From the NCBI RefSeq assembly GCF_032854445.1, contig NC_088302.1, forward strand, positions 12,211,338 through 12,275,337: DNA of 64,000 nt. The letters are read 5' to 3'. Source of the DNA: Liolophura sinensis. Its lineage: Eukaryota; Mollusca; Polyplacophora; Chitonida; Chitonidae. The notes beneath the pieces were generated by a model. The model was given only the letters and a program-made list of their open reading frames with translations, was not told where the DNA came from and ran no database searches. The position numbers were made by a program, and so were the translations under genes. How positions within the stretch are numbered: the stretch's first letter is position 1; the number at the start of each line of letters is the position of its first letter. Below, in pieces: positions 23,426 through 36,299 of this stretch.

Positions 23426-23582
23426 TCCGACCATGCGCGGGAAGGTCTGGCAAAAACCTGCGGATGGTTGTGCTTTTCCCCTGGGTCTGCTCCATTTCCT
23501 CCCACCAAAATGCTGACCAGTGTTGTATAAACGAAATATTATTGAGTACAGCATAAAACATCAATCAAATAAATAAATGAAC
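23426..23582 (+). mobile_element. SINE family 1, 3' half
   Basis: Contains GCGGGAAGGTCTGGC, CTGCGGATGGTTGTG, CCTCCCACCAAAATGCTG, AAATATTATTGAGTACAGC and CATCAATCAAATAAATAAAT. Confidence 0.82.
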
Positions 23583-24574
23583 AACAAGCATACATTTGCA
23601 GTAGCTCCAAAATTTCTGAGAAAGCTTACTCACAGTTTTGTGTCATCATGCACTTAACAAGGTTTTACTGGAGATTTTTGGAAGAAAATTTGTATTTGCC
23701 AATCAAATCAAATTTTCTGTATTTACCAAGAACACTCATATTCTTGCCTTTCAGTGATTATCAGACTGGTACCTGTACTATTTTAGGTGCTACACTAAAG
23801 TTAGATAAATTTATTATGCTGCGCTCTGTGGAAATGCTAGGAAATTTAATTTTTCCCAAATTTTGAACTAACACATGCACATAACAGTCTGGTAATTATT
23901 TGTGCTATCCTAAGATAAAAACAAAAATTTTAAGTGCTTTGCTCCGAGCGATTTTTCCTCTGAAATCTCTGGTTGGCCTCTTCAATCAGTTAATTGTCCA
24001 TATAAGAAGGGTTTCAAAAATTTGACCAGCAGACAGCTCTTGTGGCACTAGTAAATCCCAGTCTGTCTCTGGATTTACTTAATTGGCACCAGATCTGACA
24101 ACACAAAGCCGAGTAAAAACCTGAAAAAAGCTGTTAAGTGAATGAGTCAGTTTTCACTCGGGCTCTCTTACGTAAGAATTCATGTGTTTTATTTTACTCC
24201 GTAGGATAAGTGGACAGTTTTATAAATGGAGGGTTCCCAGAGTTAAAGAAATATGGTTTAAAAACTTTGTCACTTAAGATGTACATGTAGCCTTTCCACC
24301 AACGTCCCTGAAGCACGGAAGGTGGGAAAATTTACGGCTCTAGGCTATTTAAAACCTCGTGTGTCTGACAACTGACAGAAGTCGAAAACAATGTACTTGT
24401 ATAAAGTTGTACATATTGACTTGATTGATGCATTGCAAAAGTGTACATTGATTGTAAGGACTAAAGATTTCATAAGGTGTTAACTTCTTTATTTTATCTG
24501 AGTCCTGATGATTTAATGTGTTTGTAGGTACTTCCATATCACATACTTGAGTCATCTCCATGTTTTATTCAGTT
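23583..24574. other. unique stretch, nothing recognised
   Basis: A 72-codon open frame at 23648-23866 has no recognisable motif and an unremarkable composition for AT-rich DNA. No repeat family is seen. Confidence 0.5.
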
Positions 24575-24793
24575 ATTATAATGGTGCTTTACGTCATAAT
24601 CAAGAATATTTCACTCATATGATGGTGGCCAGCATTATTGTGGGAGGAGACCCAGCAGAGCTGGGGGGAAATCCATGACCATTCCCAGGTTGCTGCAGAC
24701 CTTCCCACTCACTACTGGAGAGGAAGCCAGCAAGAGCTGGACTTGAAATCACGACAGCATTGTTGGGAGACTCCCAGGTCATTGCGCCTTCTC
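24575..24793 (-). mobile_element. SINE family 1, nearly complete inverted copy
   Basis: Reverse complement shows the B box region with CAAGTCCAGCTCTTGCTGGC, GGGAAGGTCTGCAGC, CTCCCACAATAATGCTGG, GTGAAATATTCTTGATTATG and a truncated tail. Confidence 0.8.
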
Positions 24794-25291
24794 GGTCATG
24801 GAGACATCCTCTCCGTATAACGAGGAGTTTAATTACATTGTCCTTCCTAATTAACAACATTTTGGATTTAACAGTATGTCCTAATATATACATTGTCTTC
24901 TGCATTTCATTATTTGGTTATGAAATGCACATGTTTATTAATTAATTTTAATATAAATATTCTTATATTGATTGCTTTCTCTCCAAAACAGAAATGAGAT
25001 TATTTTCCCTGTACATGTTAGAAAGCCATGCGGCTATCAACATACAATACACATAGCTATAATGATTAGCTTAAAGATGAATTGATTGCAAATATTGTAG
25101 ATTTATTTATAGGAGTTGCTGGTAGAATTGTGTCCCTTTAAGACACCTAGGCATAAGGTAAAGTCTGCCCGAAGTATGTCTGTGAACATGTAATTGCCTG
25201 AGAGTTGCTTTCATAAGTGGCCTATTGTTTTGTAGGTTAACTGTGTGTGAGGCTGTACTTAAAGAGGTTTAATACCATCCTCCTATTACAT

Positions 25292-25328
<37 letters not shown>

Positions 25329-26129
25329 ATGTGTGGACGTGTGTGACCTATCTTAAAGGTGCCGAGATGTTAGTCTATGCAAGGGAGCTACCCCTGTGGG
25401 CCTTTTGTAGGCTGGACTATATGTAACACTGGGCTGGGATCAAGAGATGGCATGTAGTTGTAGATTTGCTGCACAGGCAGAAGTGGCACCCGGACTGGTA
25501 CCCAAAGGGCACACAGTGAAGGGCTCTAGGATGCAGGGCTCCCTCCCATTGGGGCAGTTGTCAGCGTGCTAAGGAGGTGTGTTTCTGGAGACCATTAATC
25601 ATCGGATAGGCTGGTGTGTAATCTGGAGATATGTAATAGAGATGCTTTAATCTGCTAGTCACATATCAGTATATATCTGGATGTGCCGATATAAATTTCC
25701 ACGCTGTTTTCAAGTATGGCTCATTGAGCCCCACGATCGACCAAGCACCCTTTGTCAGTGACGTGAGAAGGAAAATGGCCATGTGGAATTGTGAAGTTTG
25801 AATTTTTTGCTGATTTTGTTTAGGAAGTGCTTGAATTTTTTTTTTATTTTCCTGAAAGGAGAAGGTGAATACCGAACAGCATTCAAGGTCTGAAGGGTAC
25901 ATATATGAGCTGCATGTGAGCTGTATAGAGGTTATGTTTTGATGACAGTAAGAAAAGAAGAGAAAAAAAGTTATTGTGAAACGAGTCTCCAGCGTTGTCA
26001 GACAGCTGAGTTCCATCTCACGAGAAGAGAAATCTGCTGTCAGTAAGCCAGACAAAGGTCCTGAAACTTTTGCCCAAAACCAGCTAGGATTTTTAGCGGA
26101 GTTGGAAGTTATTTAACAGCAGTGTTGTG
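24794..26129. other. unique stretch with a (TA)n microsatellite; possible 5' flank of the 26130 exon
   Basis: (TA)n at about 25296-25324. A TATA-like GATATAAAT at about 25689 and roughly 400 bp of following sequence could be promoter and 5'UTR of the candidate exon at 26130. This is positional inference only. A 129-codon minus-strand frame (25666-26055) has no recognisable motif. Confidence 0.4.
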
Positions 26130-26201
26130 ATGAGGATGTGCAGACTGGGGCCAGCAGGTGTTACCATGGAGTTTGTCTACATCTGTGTCCTAACTCTAGT
26201 C
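26130..26201 (+). CDS. candidate first coding exon with signal peptide
   Basis: Two in-frame ATGs, 26130 and 26166; the second sits in a strong Kozak context (TTACCATGG). From 26166 the frame reads MEFVYICVLTLV and then meets a consensus donor GTGAGT at 26202, after exactly 12 codons (phase 0). From 26130 the product would begin MRMCRLGPAGVT before the same hydrophobic run. A short, hydrophobic first exon ending at a good donor is typical of signal-peptide exons of secreted or type I membrane proteins. An in-frame stop (TAG, 26094) closes the frame upstream. No following exon with matching phase was found in the window, so the gene is unidentified and would need a large first intron. Confidence 0.4.
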
Positions 26202-26505
26202 GTGAGTATCCCATACCTGTATCCACTATAGGAATATGTTTATTGGGCATGGTGGCAAATAGTTAAAAAAAATCCACCTTAGGACTATTCTGGGGGTTTT
26301 TTTCTTTTCTTTTTTTTTTGAGTGTTTAAAATTAAGTTCAAACTTTAATCGAATTATGCCCTAGGGCCTTCGTTCTTAATTTGATGTATTTTGATGTATT
26401 TTTGTCCAGAGCATTGCATATATTTTCCTACATTTACCAATTTAGTATATACCTATGGAGAATAAGAATATAAGAATTGACTGCCATATTTTGTTTAACC
26501 CTTAT

Positions 26506-26730
26506 ATGAGGGCCAATGTGGTGGAGTGGTTAGCGTGCCAGCACAGCACAGTAACTGAGTAGCCTCTCACAAATGATATCACTGCAAATTTATGTCCAGT
26601 GCTCTCCGGCCTGTCTGCAACCTGCGGATGGTCCTGGGTTTCCCTGAATGCACTTTGATTTCATCCTCCATAATGCTGATTGCCATCATATAAGTGAAAA
26701 AATTTTGAATATGGTGTAAAAACATCAAAT
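26506..26730 (+). mobile_element. SINE family 1, diverged copy
   Basis: Head GGCCAATGTGGTGGAGTGG with GTTAGCGTGCCAGCACAGC, then CTGCGGATGGTCCTGGG, CTCCATAATGCTGATTGCC, ATATAAGTGAAAAAATTTTG and GGTGTAAAAACATC in family order. Confidence 0.82.
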
Positions 26731-27382
26731 TCGATCATAAATTAGGAAATATGGATGTACTTCACACGTATGTTGTATCCTCTTTTTAATTCGAAATTTA
26801 ATCCAGTTATAATGAACTTCAAATTTTTATCCTTGCATGGAAGCCTTGAGTGGATGTTACCTTCAGTATGTGAAAATATTCTCCTGTGTTTCTGCTGAGG
26901 CAAGTTGACAAAATCACCAAGTACGTGTATAAAAGTTAGCAGAAAGAGAGAAGCTTAGGTTATACTCATATTTGTGTTGTTAAAATTGACAAAGTCTGCT
27001 CTGGCTTCATACTTAGGGTAGCTCTAGCTCTAAACTGAGGATATATGCTTAGCAGTCAGATGAAAGGTGTTTTGTTGAGGAATACATAGCATGCCTATTT
27101 AATTAATTTCAAATGCTGTGTATTATTGGCTTTATGTAAATATTGTTGGGCAGTAGTGAATTTTGACACAGGATTTCGTGACAGGCATAATTAATCTTAT
27201 CTGTGTTGTTGATCACTTGTGCACTTGTGTTTTCATCATAAATTTAATTACTATATTGTAAATTGTTTAATTAATGTCATTTCGTTCAATGAAGAACCAG
27301 TTTGGGATAAGTAATTAAATGAAACAATGGTGAGTTTTATCTCTTTAAGGCTTGTTAACAGTTATTACTTTTGACTATAGTA
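26731..27382. other. unique AT-rich stretch, nothing recognised
   Basis: About 650 bp with no repeat family and no splice-bounded frame. Confidence 0.5.
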
Positions 27383-27745
27383 GCCTAATGGTTAGGGCAT
27401 CCACCTTGATGTCGGAATACTTGGGATCAAACCTGGGTCGGGTCAACTGAAGACTTTAAAAATGGTGCTTGTTGCCGCGTCACATGGCGCTCAGCACTGA
27501 AAAGTTAGAGCAAGGAAACATGACTGGTTGGCCCGGTGTCAGTATAATGTGACGGTACATTATGTTTCGTGTCTGGTGTCTTTAGCATGATACTTCAGTG
27601 GCAGCAGCGCTTTGGCGACATGGGGTTGCACTGCCATGAGAAGACACAGAACATGTACACACATCTAATGATTCCTTGCCGTCATATGACTGAAGAATTA
27701 TTAAGTACAACGTTAAACCCCAAGCATACATACATACATACACAT
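27383..27745 (+). mobile_element. SINE related to family 2 (divergent subfamily)
   Basis: Head GTAGCCTAATGGTTAGGGC (A box) and CTTGGGATCAAACCTGGG (B box-like). The body keeps GAAGACTTTAAAAATGG, GGCGCTCAGCACTGAAAAG and GACTGGTTGGCCC, parallel to family 2. A section after the TATAATG is replaced. The tail is GTCATATGACTGAAGAATTA then ACGTTAAACCCCAAGC and (ATAC)n. Confidence 0.8.
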
Positions 27746-27764
27746 ACTTTTGATGGATTTTTCC

Positions 27765-27870
27765 CAACTCAGTATACACATTATTCACTATTCAGTACAC
27801 ACAATATTCACAGTACACATTATATTCACAATTTAGGAAGTACACACTTGATCCACAGTTCAGTAAGATG
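27765..27870 (+). repeat. degenerate ACACA/TTCAC short tandem repeat
   Basis: Imperfect repetition of CAGTACACA and ATTCACA motifs with a spacing near 20 bp, next to the (ATAC)n tail of the preceding SINE. Confidence 0.5.
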
Positions 27871-29266
27871 ATTATTCACATTTAATTATCAGGCAAGTCT
27901 TAGTTCAAACTCTGGTTTGAGAATTTTTTGTAGAAGTTTCAGTCTCTCTTTATTATTTTTTTCCAAAGCTTTAAGATCATAATATAAATGTAGTAAGGTC
28001 ATAATGGCACTAAATTGAACTAAATAACTAACCATTTCTGTGTAAGCAACATTCCATTGTGGGTGAAAGCACCATTGTCAAGTTTATTGATCGACAGCAA
28101 TAAACGAGATATCAGTGTTTAAAAATATCGATACCTGAAATTGAAGATATGCTAAGTGAGTTGAGTATTAAACAGTGAAATAGGAGATTCAAGACAATGC
28201 AACAATTTCAATCCTAATCGGCTGAGTACAGATTAATGAACAGTGGCTGGGCTTGCCCTGGTAAATTTTAGAGGAGATAACTTGATTAGATTAGATGATG
28301 AGATGAGAAGGGGAATCAGGAACACTTATGTCTTGTATTGGGCTTTGATTAGTGTTTGATGTGCAGCTACACGAAAACATGGCATAAACCTTTAAACGTA
28401 ATCAAATGAAGTTGTTATCCTCATCTCGTTCAGGTTAATTATCATTCCAGTTTATAAGCACCTCTCGAATAATTTATATTTAAATATCAGTAGTTTTCGA
28501 GCTGACCAATCAGAACAATGGATGATGCAAGTGTATTGAATTGTGGTAAAGGACCAAAAGTTTTGTACACAAAAATGCATTTTTAGAGACAAATATAATA
28601 TAGTGTTAATTATTTGTGATGAAACTTCCTGTGAAGTATCATCCTATGTTCTAAAGAAAGGCCAAAATGCCTTGCTAAGATCAATAGAATTACAATTCAA
28701 AGAGTCAAACAAAATTAATGTGGCTAAATTTTAGGTAATTTAACGTAACATTATTACATGGCTACATATAGAAATGGTGTATTCAGTATAAGTTCCAAGA
28801 TTCTCATCTGTGGTGAAGAGGCTGTTCATTAATGGTAGAGATTCTGTAACAGTCATGCAGAGAAACTTTGGATAAGCACCTTGTCAACATGAATCTTCTC
28901 ACACCGTATTCTTATCAGTTTGCTGGTGCAGGTGATATCTATTGGTTGACTGGAGTGTATGAAGTTATAAGACCACACAAAGCCGCTCATACAAAGTGCA
29001 CCTTTGTTAGTTCCTTTCTGTTGAAGCGGATTATTCTCTGACTTATCTCATCATATTCTACTTTTATTTATCATACTCAAGGAATTTGGTAGTTTTATTT
29101 ATATGACGGCTGTTTGTGGGAGGTGAGAATGCAGGAGTGCCCAGACTGGGTAAAATGTCATGGTTGTTTTAAGAAAGGATTATCTAGATTTGCCCCAGGT
29201 TAACTGTAAGTTGACTAGGCTATTCCCAGCTTTGCCAGGGCTTACAGGGAATATCTTATTGTCTTC
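27871..29266. other. unique AT-rich stretch, nothing recognised
   Basis: Short frames such as 28543-28734 have no recognisable motif. Confidence 0.5.
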
Positions 29267-29275
29267 TAATAATGG

Positions 29276-29554
29276 GGGGCCTTTGTGGCCAAGGGCTTAG
29301 CTTGCTAGCGCAGCGCAATGACCTAGGAGCCTCTCAACAATGCGGTTGCTGTGAGTTCAAGTCCAGCTCAGAGTGGCTTCTTTTCAGGTTGTAGGTGGAA
29401 GTTAGGGTCTTCAGCAACCTGCGGATAGTCATAGGTTTCCCCCCTGGGCTATGCCCAGTTTCTTCTCGGCCTCCATAATGATGGGCCAACGTGGTATAAG
29501 TGAAATATTCTTGAGCATGGTGTAAAACACTAATCAAAAAATAATAAATAATTT
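29276..29554 (+). mobile_element. SINE family 1, full-length copy with 9-bp TSD
   Basis: Head GGCCTTTGTGGCCAAGGGC, B box GTGAGTTCAAGTCCAGC, CTGCGGATAGTCATAGG, CCTCCATAATGATGGGCC, GTGAAATATTCTTGAGCATG, AAAACACTAATCAAA. Flanked by TAATAATGG at 29267-29275 and 29555-29563. Confidence 0.9.
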
Positions 29555-29563
29555 TAATAATGG

Positions 29564-30718
29564 TGTTTTGACACGTTTGTAACATATTGCAATGTTAATG
29601 ATCAATTTGTATGAACTTGTGATGACAAATTGCAGAATATTCCAACTGCATCATATGGTGTTATGATTCCAGTTTTCATTGTGTTATTTTTACATGAAAA
29701 GCTATAGTTCCCTTTGCGTGCACTTGGTCTAGGCACTTGTGCTTTTGTTGGCAGGACTAGTACACCACATGTTTGGGATTTCCACACAACTTACGTAGAA
29801 ATCAAGTGTGTTTGCCTCCCAAGAGAATTGCTCTTTTGTTCGGGTAATATTACAGCAGGTCGGTTTTAAAACATGAATGAATCAAAGTGCTTGTCAGAAG
29901 GACCCGTCCATGCTGTGGGTTCAATATCACCCAATCTGTGGTATGGTACACACCCGTAATCTGATGAATGAGGGTGAGGTCATGGCCACGAGGGGGTGGC
30001 GGGGAGAGTGATGGGAGATCGGAATCTCACTCATGATCCGGAAAGTGTGGTGTTTCTTTTGTCTTCTGCAACCCCCTGACACCTCCCCCGTGTTGTATTT
30101 TCCCCTCCCCACAAGTGTAGAAGACTGGTGACAGCCATAGAGAGGCTAAAGTAACAGGGGAATTCATATCTTTGTTGAAAATATTATGTATGTTTGCTTT
30201 GGACTTGAAAACTTTGTGAAGCTGCTATATTTGTTTGTCAAAAAGTTTCACCACCATAAGGCATAAAAGAGAGTGGGGAAAGGAGAAAGTGCTCATGTTC
30301 ATTTTTTAAGAGCGAGATATGGTGTTAGCAAAGCAGCTGTCCGTCTAGAGTGAGTGTTTACAAACACAGCTATGGGCTGAATGGAATGGTTTGGCGGGGG
30401 AAAAAGATTGTCTCGCCCATGTCTCACAGGTGGCCCTACCGGCCCGAACACTCCTCCTCCCTACACTGATGTCATTTCCCATCATGCAGCAGGAATCTGA
30501 AGGAGTGGAACACACTTCCTTGGCATCTGCAAAACCACTCGCATTCCAATCTTCTAATTTCGAGAGGGAAAAATTATGTATCCGTATTTAAACATATGTG
30601 ACAGATTAAAAGAATATAAACTGTAGACATATCCTGAACAACTCACTGCAGGTCACATGCTGTTTCAGATCTTTTGCAGAATATTAGCCTGGCTAGCAGT
30701 ATGTCTGAGTTTACACAA

Positions 30719-30749
<31 letters not shown>

Positions 30750-32192
30750 GGAAATACTACTGCCTGTCTTTGAAGGGCATACATATAGTAAGAGCTACTT
30801 CCATCTGTGTGTCAGTGGTGATTACTTAATACTTCATATAGACTACTTCTGCATGTATTTTTTAAGCAAATGTATGAGGGCCACCGTATTCATTTCCTAT
30901 ATTTAGGTGCACCCGCCCTGTTCATATTCATATCCTGTTTCTTCTAATTTGTGGGACACCTGGTCTGCTCATTTTTTTTATATAGTTTCTTTTTTCTCAC
31001 ATGATTAGACCATCTAATGAACAACATACTAATATCTTTACTTTTCCAAAAGGCTGGTAAAGAAATGTAATATTGTACTTTCAACACTATACAAATTTCT
31101 GTCCCAAAACTTAGAAGAATTCAGGTAATTGTTGAATATATACCGTGCAGAATTTGTAAAAATTGACTGTGTTTATTAGGGATGATGGCATTCTTTACAG
31201 CATCAAGTTGATGCATGTAGGTGCGTATAAACGCTGGGCCTGGCATGACCTCTGAACTTTGTCGCCTTACTGATTTAATTACTTCGCATGCTCATACTTC
31301 AGATAGTCCAAGAACACTTTACTGTTTTGTATTTTTCTCTAATTGTTCAACCTTTTCAACCACCTCTGCAACGCACATTTGGAAACATCGTGAGAGAACT
31401 ATGGGGTGTAGAGAAATAATTAGCACAGTTTTTTGAAGCTTGTGTTTTCAATGACATAAACAAATAACATTTAGGGTCAATTTCGTAATAATAACTTATG
31501 CATAACTTGCACTGAAAAAAGATGATTTAGTCATTGAATAGGTTTAGGATTTGCAGTACTCATATCTGCATTCTTGAGATTACCAATTGCAAAGCTGTGG
31601 TCTCCAGTGGCTTACAAAAATCACATGCTCTCAAATCAGTGTTTACTTGGCTAAGTGGAAAGATAACATGTTGATTTTTCACTTATGCCCAGACTGAGGC
31701 AGAAAAATGCTGGGAGATATTGAATCCAGTATGAGAGTCAAAAAGTCAAGTCTCTACTTCTTAATTGTATTGAGAGAAGCAGAAATGCATTGCCAAATAA
31801 AGCTGTCTTTGAGGACTGTTAACAATTATTTGTGGAAAAAACATGTTTTAACCCTAGTGAAAAAAAAAACATACAAAGTTAGCATTTTTATTTGTCAAAA
31901 CATCACTTTTTTTTTTTTACGTCAGTTATTGCAAGAGCCAAGAGCAGTGTATGCCCTTGTGTTATACAACACAGGAATGTTCTGGAATACATCTTGTCAG
32001 AATATATGTATGTATAAGTTTTCAAACCCTTGAAGTAATTCTATATGCACTTGACTTCATTCCAAGATGACATGCATTTGCATTTGGATTTTTTAAATCC
32101 AGATTTATATCAATATAATATACAGGCACTTTGATCCCTGATCAAATTGCATGATATTTAAAACATGTGTTGCAAAAGTTCAGTTTTTTATT
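29564..32192. other. unique stretch with a T26 run; no gene recognised
   Basis: Contains poly-T at 30722-30747. The segment near 29940-30120 is relatively GC-rich but holds no convincing exon. A 108-codon frame at 31707-32033 has no motif. Confidence 0.5.
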
Positions 32193-32206
32193 AGGCCACA
32201 GTCTTA

Positions 32207-32382
32207 TTTGTTTATTTGTTTGATTGGTGTTCTACGCTGTACTCAGGAATATTTCACTTAGATGACAGTGACCAGCATTACGGTGGAAGGAAACCAGGCA
32301 GGGCTTGGGGGGGGGGGGGGGGGGGGGGGGAACCCACGACCATCCGCAGGTTGCTGCAAGACCTTCCAACTTGCAACCAGAG
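32207..32382 (-). mobile_element. SINE family 1, 5'-truncated, with perfect 14-bp TSD and an internal G24 run
   Basis: Reverse complement shows the (AAAC/AAAT)n tail, AACACCAATCAAAC, AGTGAAATATTCCTGAGTAC and CCACCGTAATGCTGG, ending upstream in the GGAAGGTCTTGCAGC region, so the tRNA head is missing. The direct repeat AGGCCACAGTCTTA at 32193-32206 and 32383-32396 is perfect. A run of 24 G (32307-32330) replaces the usual C-rich CCCCCGGG box. Confidence 0.93.
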
Positions 32383-32396
32383 AGGCCACAGTCTTA

Positions 32397-32784
32397 AGAT
32401 GTAAGTTTAATGCCTGGAGCATTATTTACTAGCAATGCAGCTTTGTACGTAACTGTTAAGACCATGCAACCTTTTACTGTGACTAACGGGTTAAAATTAT
32501 GAGCCTCAGTATATGTGCTGACCTTTTTTGTCACTGGGGGATGCCGGAACATTTTCAAAAACATTTACAGTGTGTATTAATATTCAGACATAGGTTTACT
32601 TTAATTTGTCAGAAGTTTTTTTTAATCTGCTGATAAGCTAAACTAAGTATTGAATAAAATGTTATAAATTTAGTCATAAATTTTATTACAATTTATATTG
32701 TTCATGATTGACTAAGTTTGGACAATCTTGCTGTTTTAAATGATTGTGGTATTTTATATGTAATATATATGAAATGTAATATGC
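32397..32784. other. unique AT-rich stretch, nothing recognised
   Basis: About 390 bp without repeat or coding signal. Confidence 0.5.
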
Positions 32785-32880
32785 TCTGCCCAATTTTCTC
32801 CCACCATAATACTGGCTGCCATTGTAAGAGTGAAATATTCTTTAGTATGGCGTAAAACACCAATCAAATAAATAAATATA
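32785..32880 (+). mobile_element. SINE family 1, 3' fragment
   Basis: CTCCCACCATAATACTGGC, GAGTGAAATATTCTTTAG, TATGGCGTAAAACACC and AATCAAATAAATAAATAT. Confidence 0.82.
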
Positions 32881-35633
32881 ATTCGCTCACACATCAGCAT
32901 GCTACTTTGCTCCGGATACAGTGTAATACATGTTGTAATTTTTCTTAATGGTGGGTATTCACAGAGAATTTCCACAAATTATGTTGTAACATTTAATTAC
33001 CAGTTTAATTAAACAGAGCAAAGCGGTTAACTGACTCACCTCAACATTTGCAGTTTGTGTTTTATATCTATCCATGAGTAACTGAATGGAGGAAGCACTG
33101 TTTAAGAATAATTAACAGGTTTGAGTCAAGGCCACCCAAGATGTAAGCTAATGATATTCAACCAATTAGAAGGCTGATCTTTTTTTGTATTCACTAGACC
33201 TCGACCAAAGAGGATATTCAATAATTTACAGCTCTATGGCACGAATTTATGATCCTGGTGTTTTTGTTCCTTTGAAGTTTTAAATTGATGGCATTAACAG
33301 TTTTGCATGTATAGAAAAGGAAATCAAACAACCTAAGAGTTAAATGATGTAAAATTGATGGGCTTTCTAATGGAGGCCACGCAACAGCACTATTAGCTAA
33401 GTTAATGATAGACAGGACTTCCCACATAAAACATTTACACTTTAAAATTGTTGGAGACACAGAACTTTCATTGCAGACATCGTGAACATTCAAAATGTTT
33501 TGATAAAAGTGCGCAATGACAAATAAGAGAGCAGATTTAGTCATGTGCATTGCAAGTTGCCGTGCGGGTTAACTTGAAAGAATTTCCTGGTGATAAGTGA
33601 ATGTCAGTGGAAAGACCATGGAAAACTACCTTTTAAAGATATTTTTTATGTTTTAGATTTTTTGGATTGAGTGAAGCCTGTTGGTGGGCCTTTTGCATCA
33701 CATTGTTTTGTTCTGAAGCGAAGAATCAAGAATCATCATTTTTTTCCCCAGATAGCGATCTAATTGTGGAGATGAGCGTTTGCGTATAAGTACTATAATA
33801 CACTGGTATAATGTAAGTGTGACAAAAATTTCTTTTGAATGTAAAAACAACAGTCCTGTTTTACATCATTGACATTCAACTTTATCAGAATCACAGAATT
33901 CAATCATTTAATTGCAGTTTATTAGGTACAAAAAATCTGAACAAAAATTAGACAGGAAATATATGAGGAGATTAAGCCTGTCGTATAATTGTCAATGCTA
34001 ATTATATATTCACATTTTAAACTGTCCATGCTGTCTAACTGTTGTGTTGTTTTCTCTGAATTGTTGGACATATACAAGCCGACAGCCATTCATTTTCTAC
34101 ATACATTAGCTGCCAACACAGAAAATCCGAACTCTTGCTTTTGACCTTGTAAAAATGGACGTTTTCCCCTTCCATATATGGCCCATTTCATTCCTTACGC
34201 ACATGCATGCTAGAAATTCCAGTGTGACCTAACAGTCCATGGCATGCTGGGTGTCCTGATCAATTTCTCACTGAGAACCACTCCCCACTGAAGTAACAAC
34301 TTTTAATCACTCATTCTAACACCCCTGTCAAGTACTGTTACCCCAAGGGTATCACTGGGTACATTATTACCGTAAAAACAAACTGAAGAAAAAAATGGAC
34401 ACAAAGGAGACCATGACAATGTCAGTTTAGTTAACTTTCATATGACTATACATACATGTATACACATTCATGCCTGCTTTGGTCAAGAGTATATTAATAA
34501 GGATGCTACCATTATGTTTAAACTAAAACTTCAAATCTGGCATTTGGTTATTTGATGTATGAGGTAATTGCTTTGGGTAAACAAAACCTCTATAGCTTTT
34601 TGTCCAGATGGAGTCAGCTGGTCAAATCAAGATTGTCAGTCTTGATTAGGTGCTGCTTCAACTGGTTTCAGTTATCAATTACAGAATGTGGAAATTATGT
34701 TTTGTGTTTGTTCTTAAATCTACAGTGTTATAAATGATAGCATGTTATTATAAATATGACGTCTCCAGAAACAGTAAGTCATCAATCAAGATAACTTGAG
34801 GACATTTTCAAGTTAGATAGCTTTTAGAATGTTTAAGGTAAACGTGTGGGGTCATGGGATCAAAGGTCAGGCCTGCAAGTGCAACATTTTTTTTTCTTCA
34901 GCTCAGAATATATTTTTTTCTGGGCTTGATTCACAAACTCTTGTAAGGTACAGCTCATTGAAAGCTGAAAGTTTATTTATGCTGTCATGGAGCAGATGTT
35001 TTCGGTTGTTGCATCAAGCTAGAAAAATTAGGAAATGGTAGTTTTATTTTCAGAATGTGTTTGGTTTTCTTACCTCTAAACAAGCCCTGGGGCTCCACAG
35101 GCTTTAGTGTGAATCATTCTTTCATTTCACCCCCACAACAAGGGCTAAGCTTGTAAGGTTATTGGGTGTAAACGTTTAGGATACTGTGAAGAGGAAAAAA
35201 TTGGCAAGATCAGATATCTGAGTATAAAGGTCACAGTGCTTAGTGAACCGACTTCTGAATTTTAGCACCTTGTTTGTGGATACATCATTTAAATTAACCA
35301 GTGTGTCATAAACTGTGTACATGTATCATTGTAAATTTGTAGTCATTTTTAATTTGGGTTGCAATGTATTGTCCAATAACTTCTGCAAAAAAATTGTATT
35401 TTAGTTATTTGCCTGCTGAGTGTTAAGTGAAGGAATATGCAATGCTTAATAGATGCAGTCTGAAAACAGCAGGAATGGAGCCAAAGCATACTAAATCTAC
35501 AAAGGAATTTGGCTCTTTTTTACTCTTTTTCTGCATTGATAAGAGCAGTTGAGCAGTGATACCTAGGTGGAACCAGTGTTGCGTTTCCTTTATTCTCATG
35601 GGTAGTTTTGTTGGATTATTTGATTATGTATAC
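32881..35633. other. unique AT-rich stretch, no gene recognised
   Basis: A 110-codon minus frame (33218-33550) has no motif and no splice-bounded structure. No repeat family is recognised. Confidence 0.5.
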
Positions 35634-35729
35634 AAGCCTGCCAGTAACCTGTGGATGTTCGTGGTTTTTTCCCCGGGCTCTTCTCGAACTTTTCCTCCCA
35701 CCATAATGCACCAATGAAGTAAATAAATC
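35634..35729 (+). mobile_element. SINE family 1, fragment with internal deletion
   Basis: GCCAGTAACCTGTGGATG, GTGGTTTTTTCCCCGGG, CTCCCACCATAATGC, then directly ACCAATGAAGTAAATAAAT: the GTGAAATATTC...GTAAAAC block is missing. Confidence 0.75.
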
Positions 35730-36299
35730 AAGTATACACTTTCTTCTTCAAACTCATAGTCGTACGTGCATTCATTGATAACAATGAAGAAGTTATTCCC
35801 TCGATAAAGATCATGATGATTGAAAACTTCACATGGATATGCCTTATTTTTCGCATAATTGGTTTAATAATCACCTAAAATTGGAACAGAATTCGTCTCA
35901 TTCTGTGTATGTTTTCCTTGTGGAACTACATGTACATGTAGGATTTTACAATAACTTTTATGCTGTAGCTCCGTCGTCTGCTATACACTTGATTTTTTTT
36001 TTTTAGGATTTTAATTACCTGTACTGTGTACATATATGTTACTTTAACTACAGTACTATTTCACGTGAACTATTTAAGTAATTAAGTTGTTCCTGTTATA
36101 GGCCTGTTATAACTCTACAGTCACACTCAGATGAAGAAAAGAAAGATTAAACTAAAAACTTTTATTTTGATTGTAATAAATTAATCCTCTCTGAAAGAAC
36201 TGAAAGAAGAGAATAGAATGAAATATGTAGCCTTCAGTAGGGCATTAAATACAGTTGTATAAAATTTGAGTATTAAATAACTAAATGCAAAGCTGCGCA

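Noticed and set aside
25666-26055. 129-codon minus-strand frame
   Set aside because: No motif and biased low-complexity residues; it overlaps the possible 5'UTR of the plus-strand exon.
33218-33550. 110-codon minus-strand frame as a gene
   Set aside because: No recognisable domain, no splice-site context, AT-driven composition.
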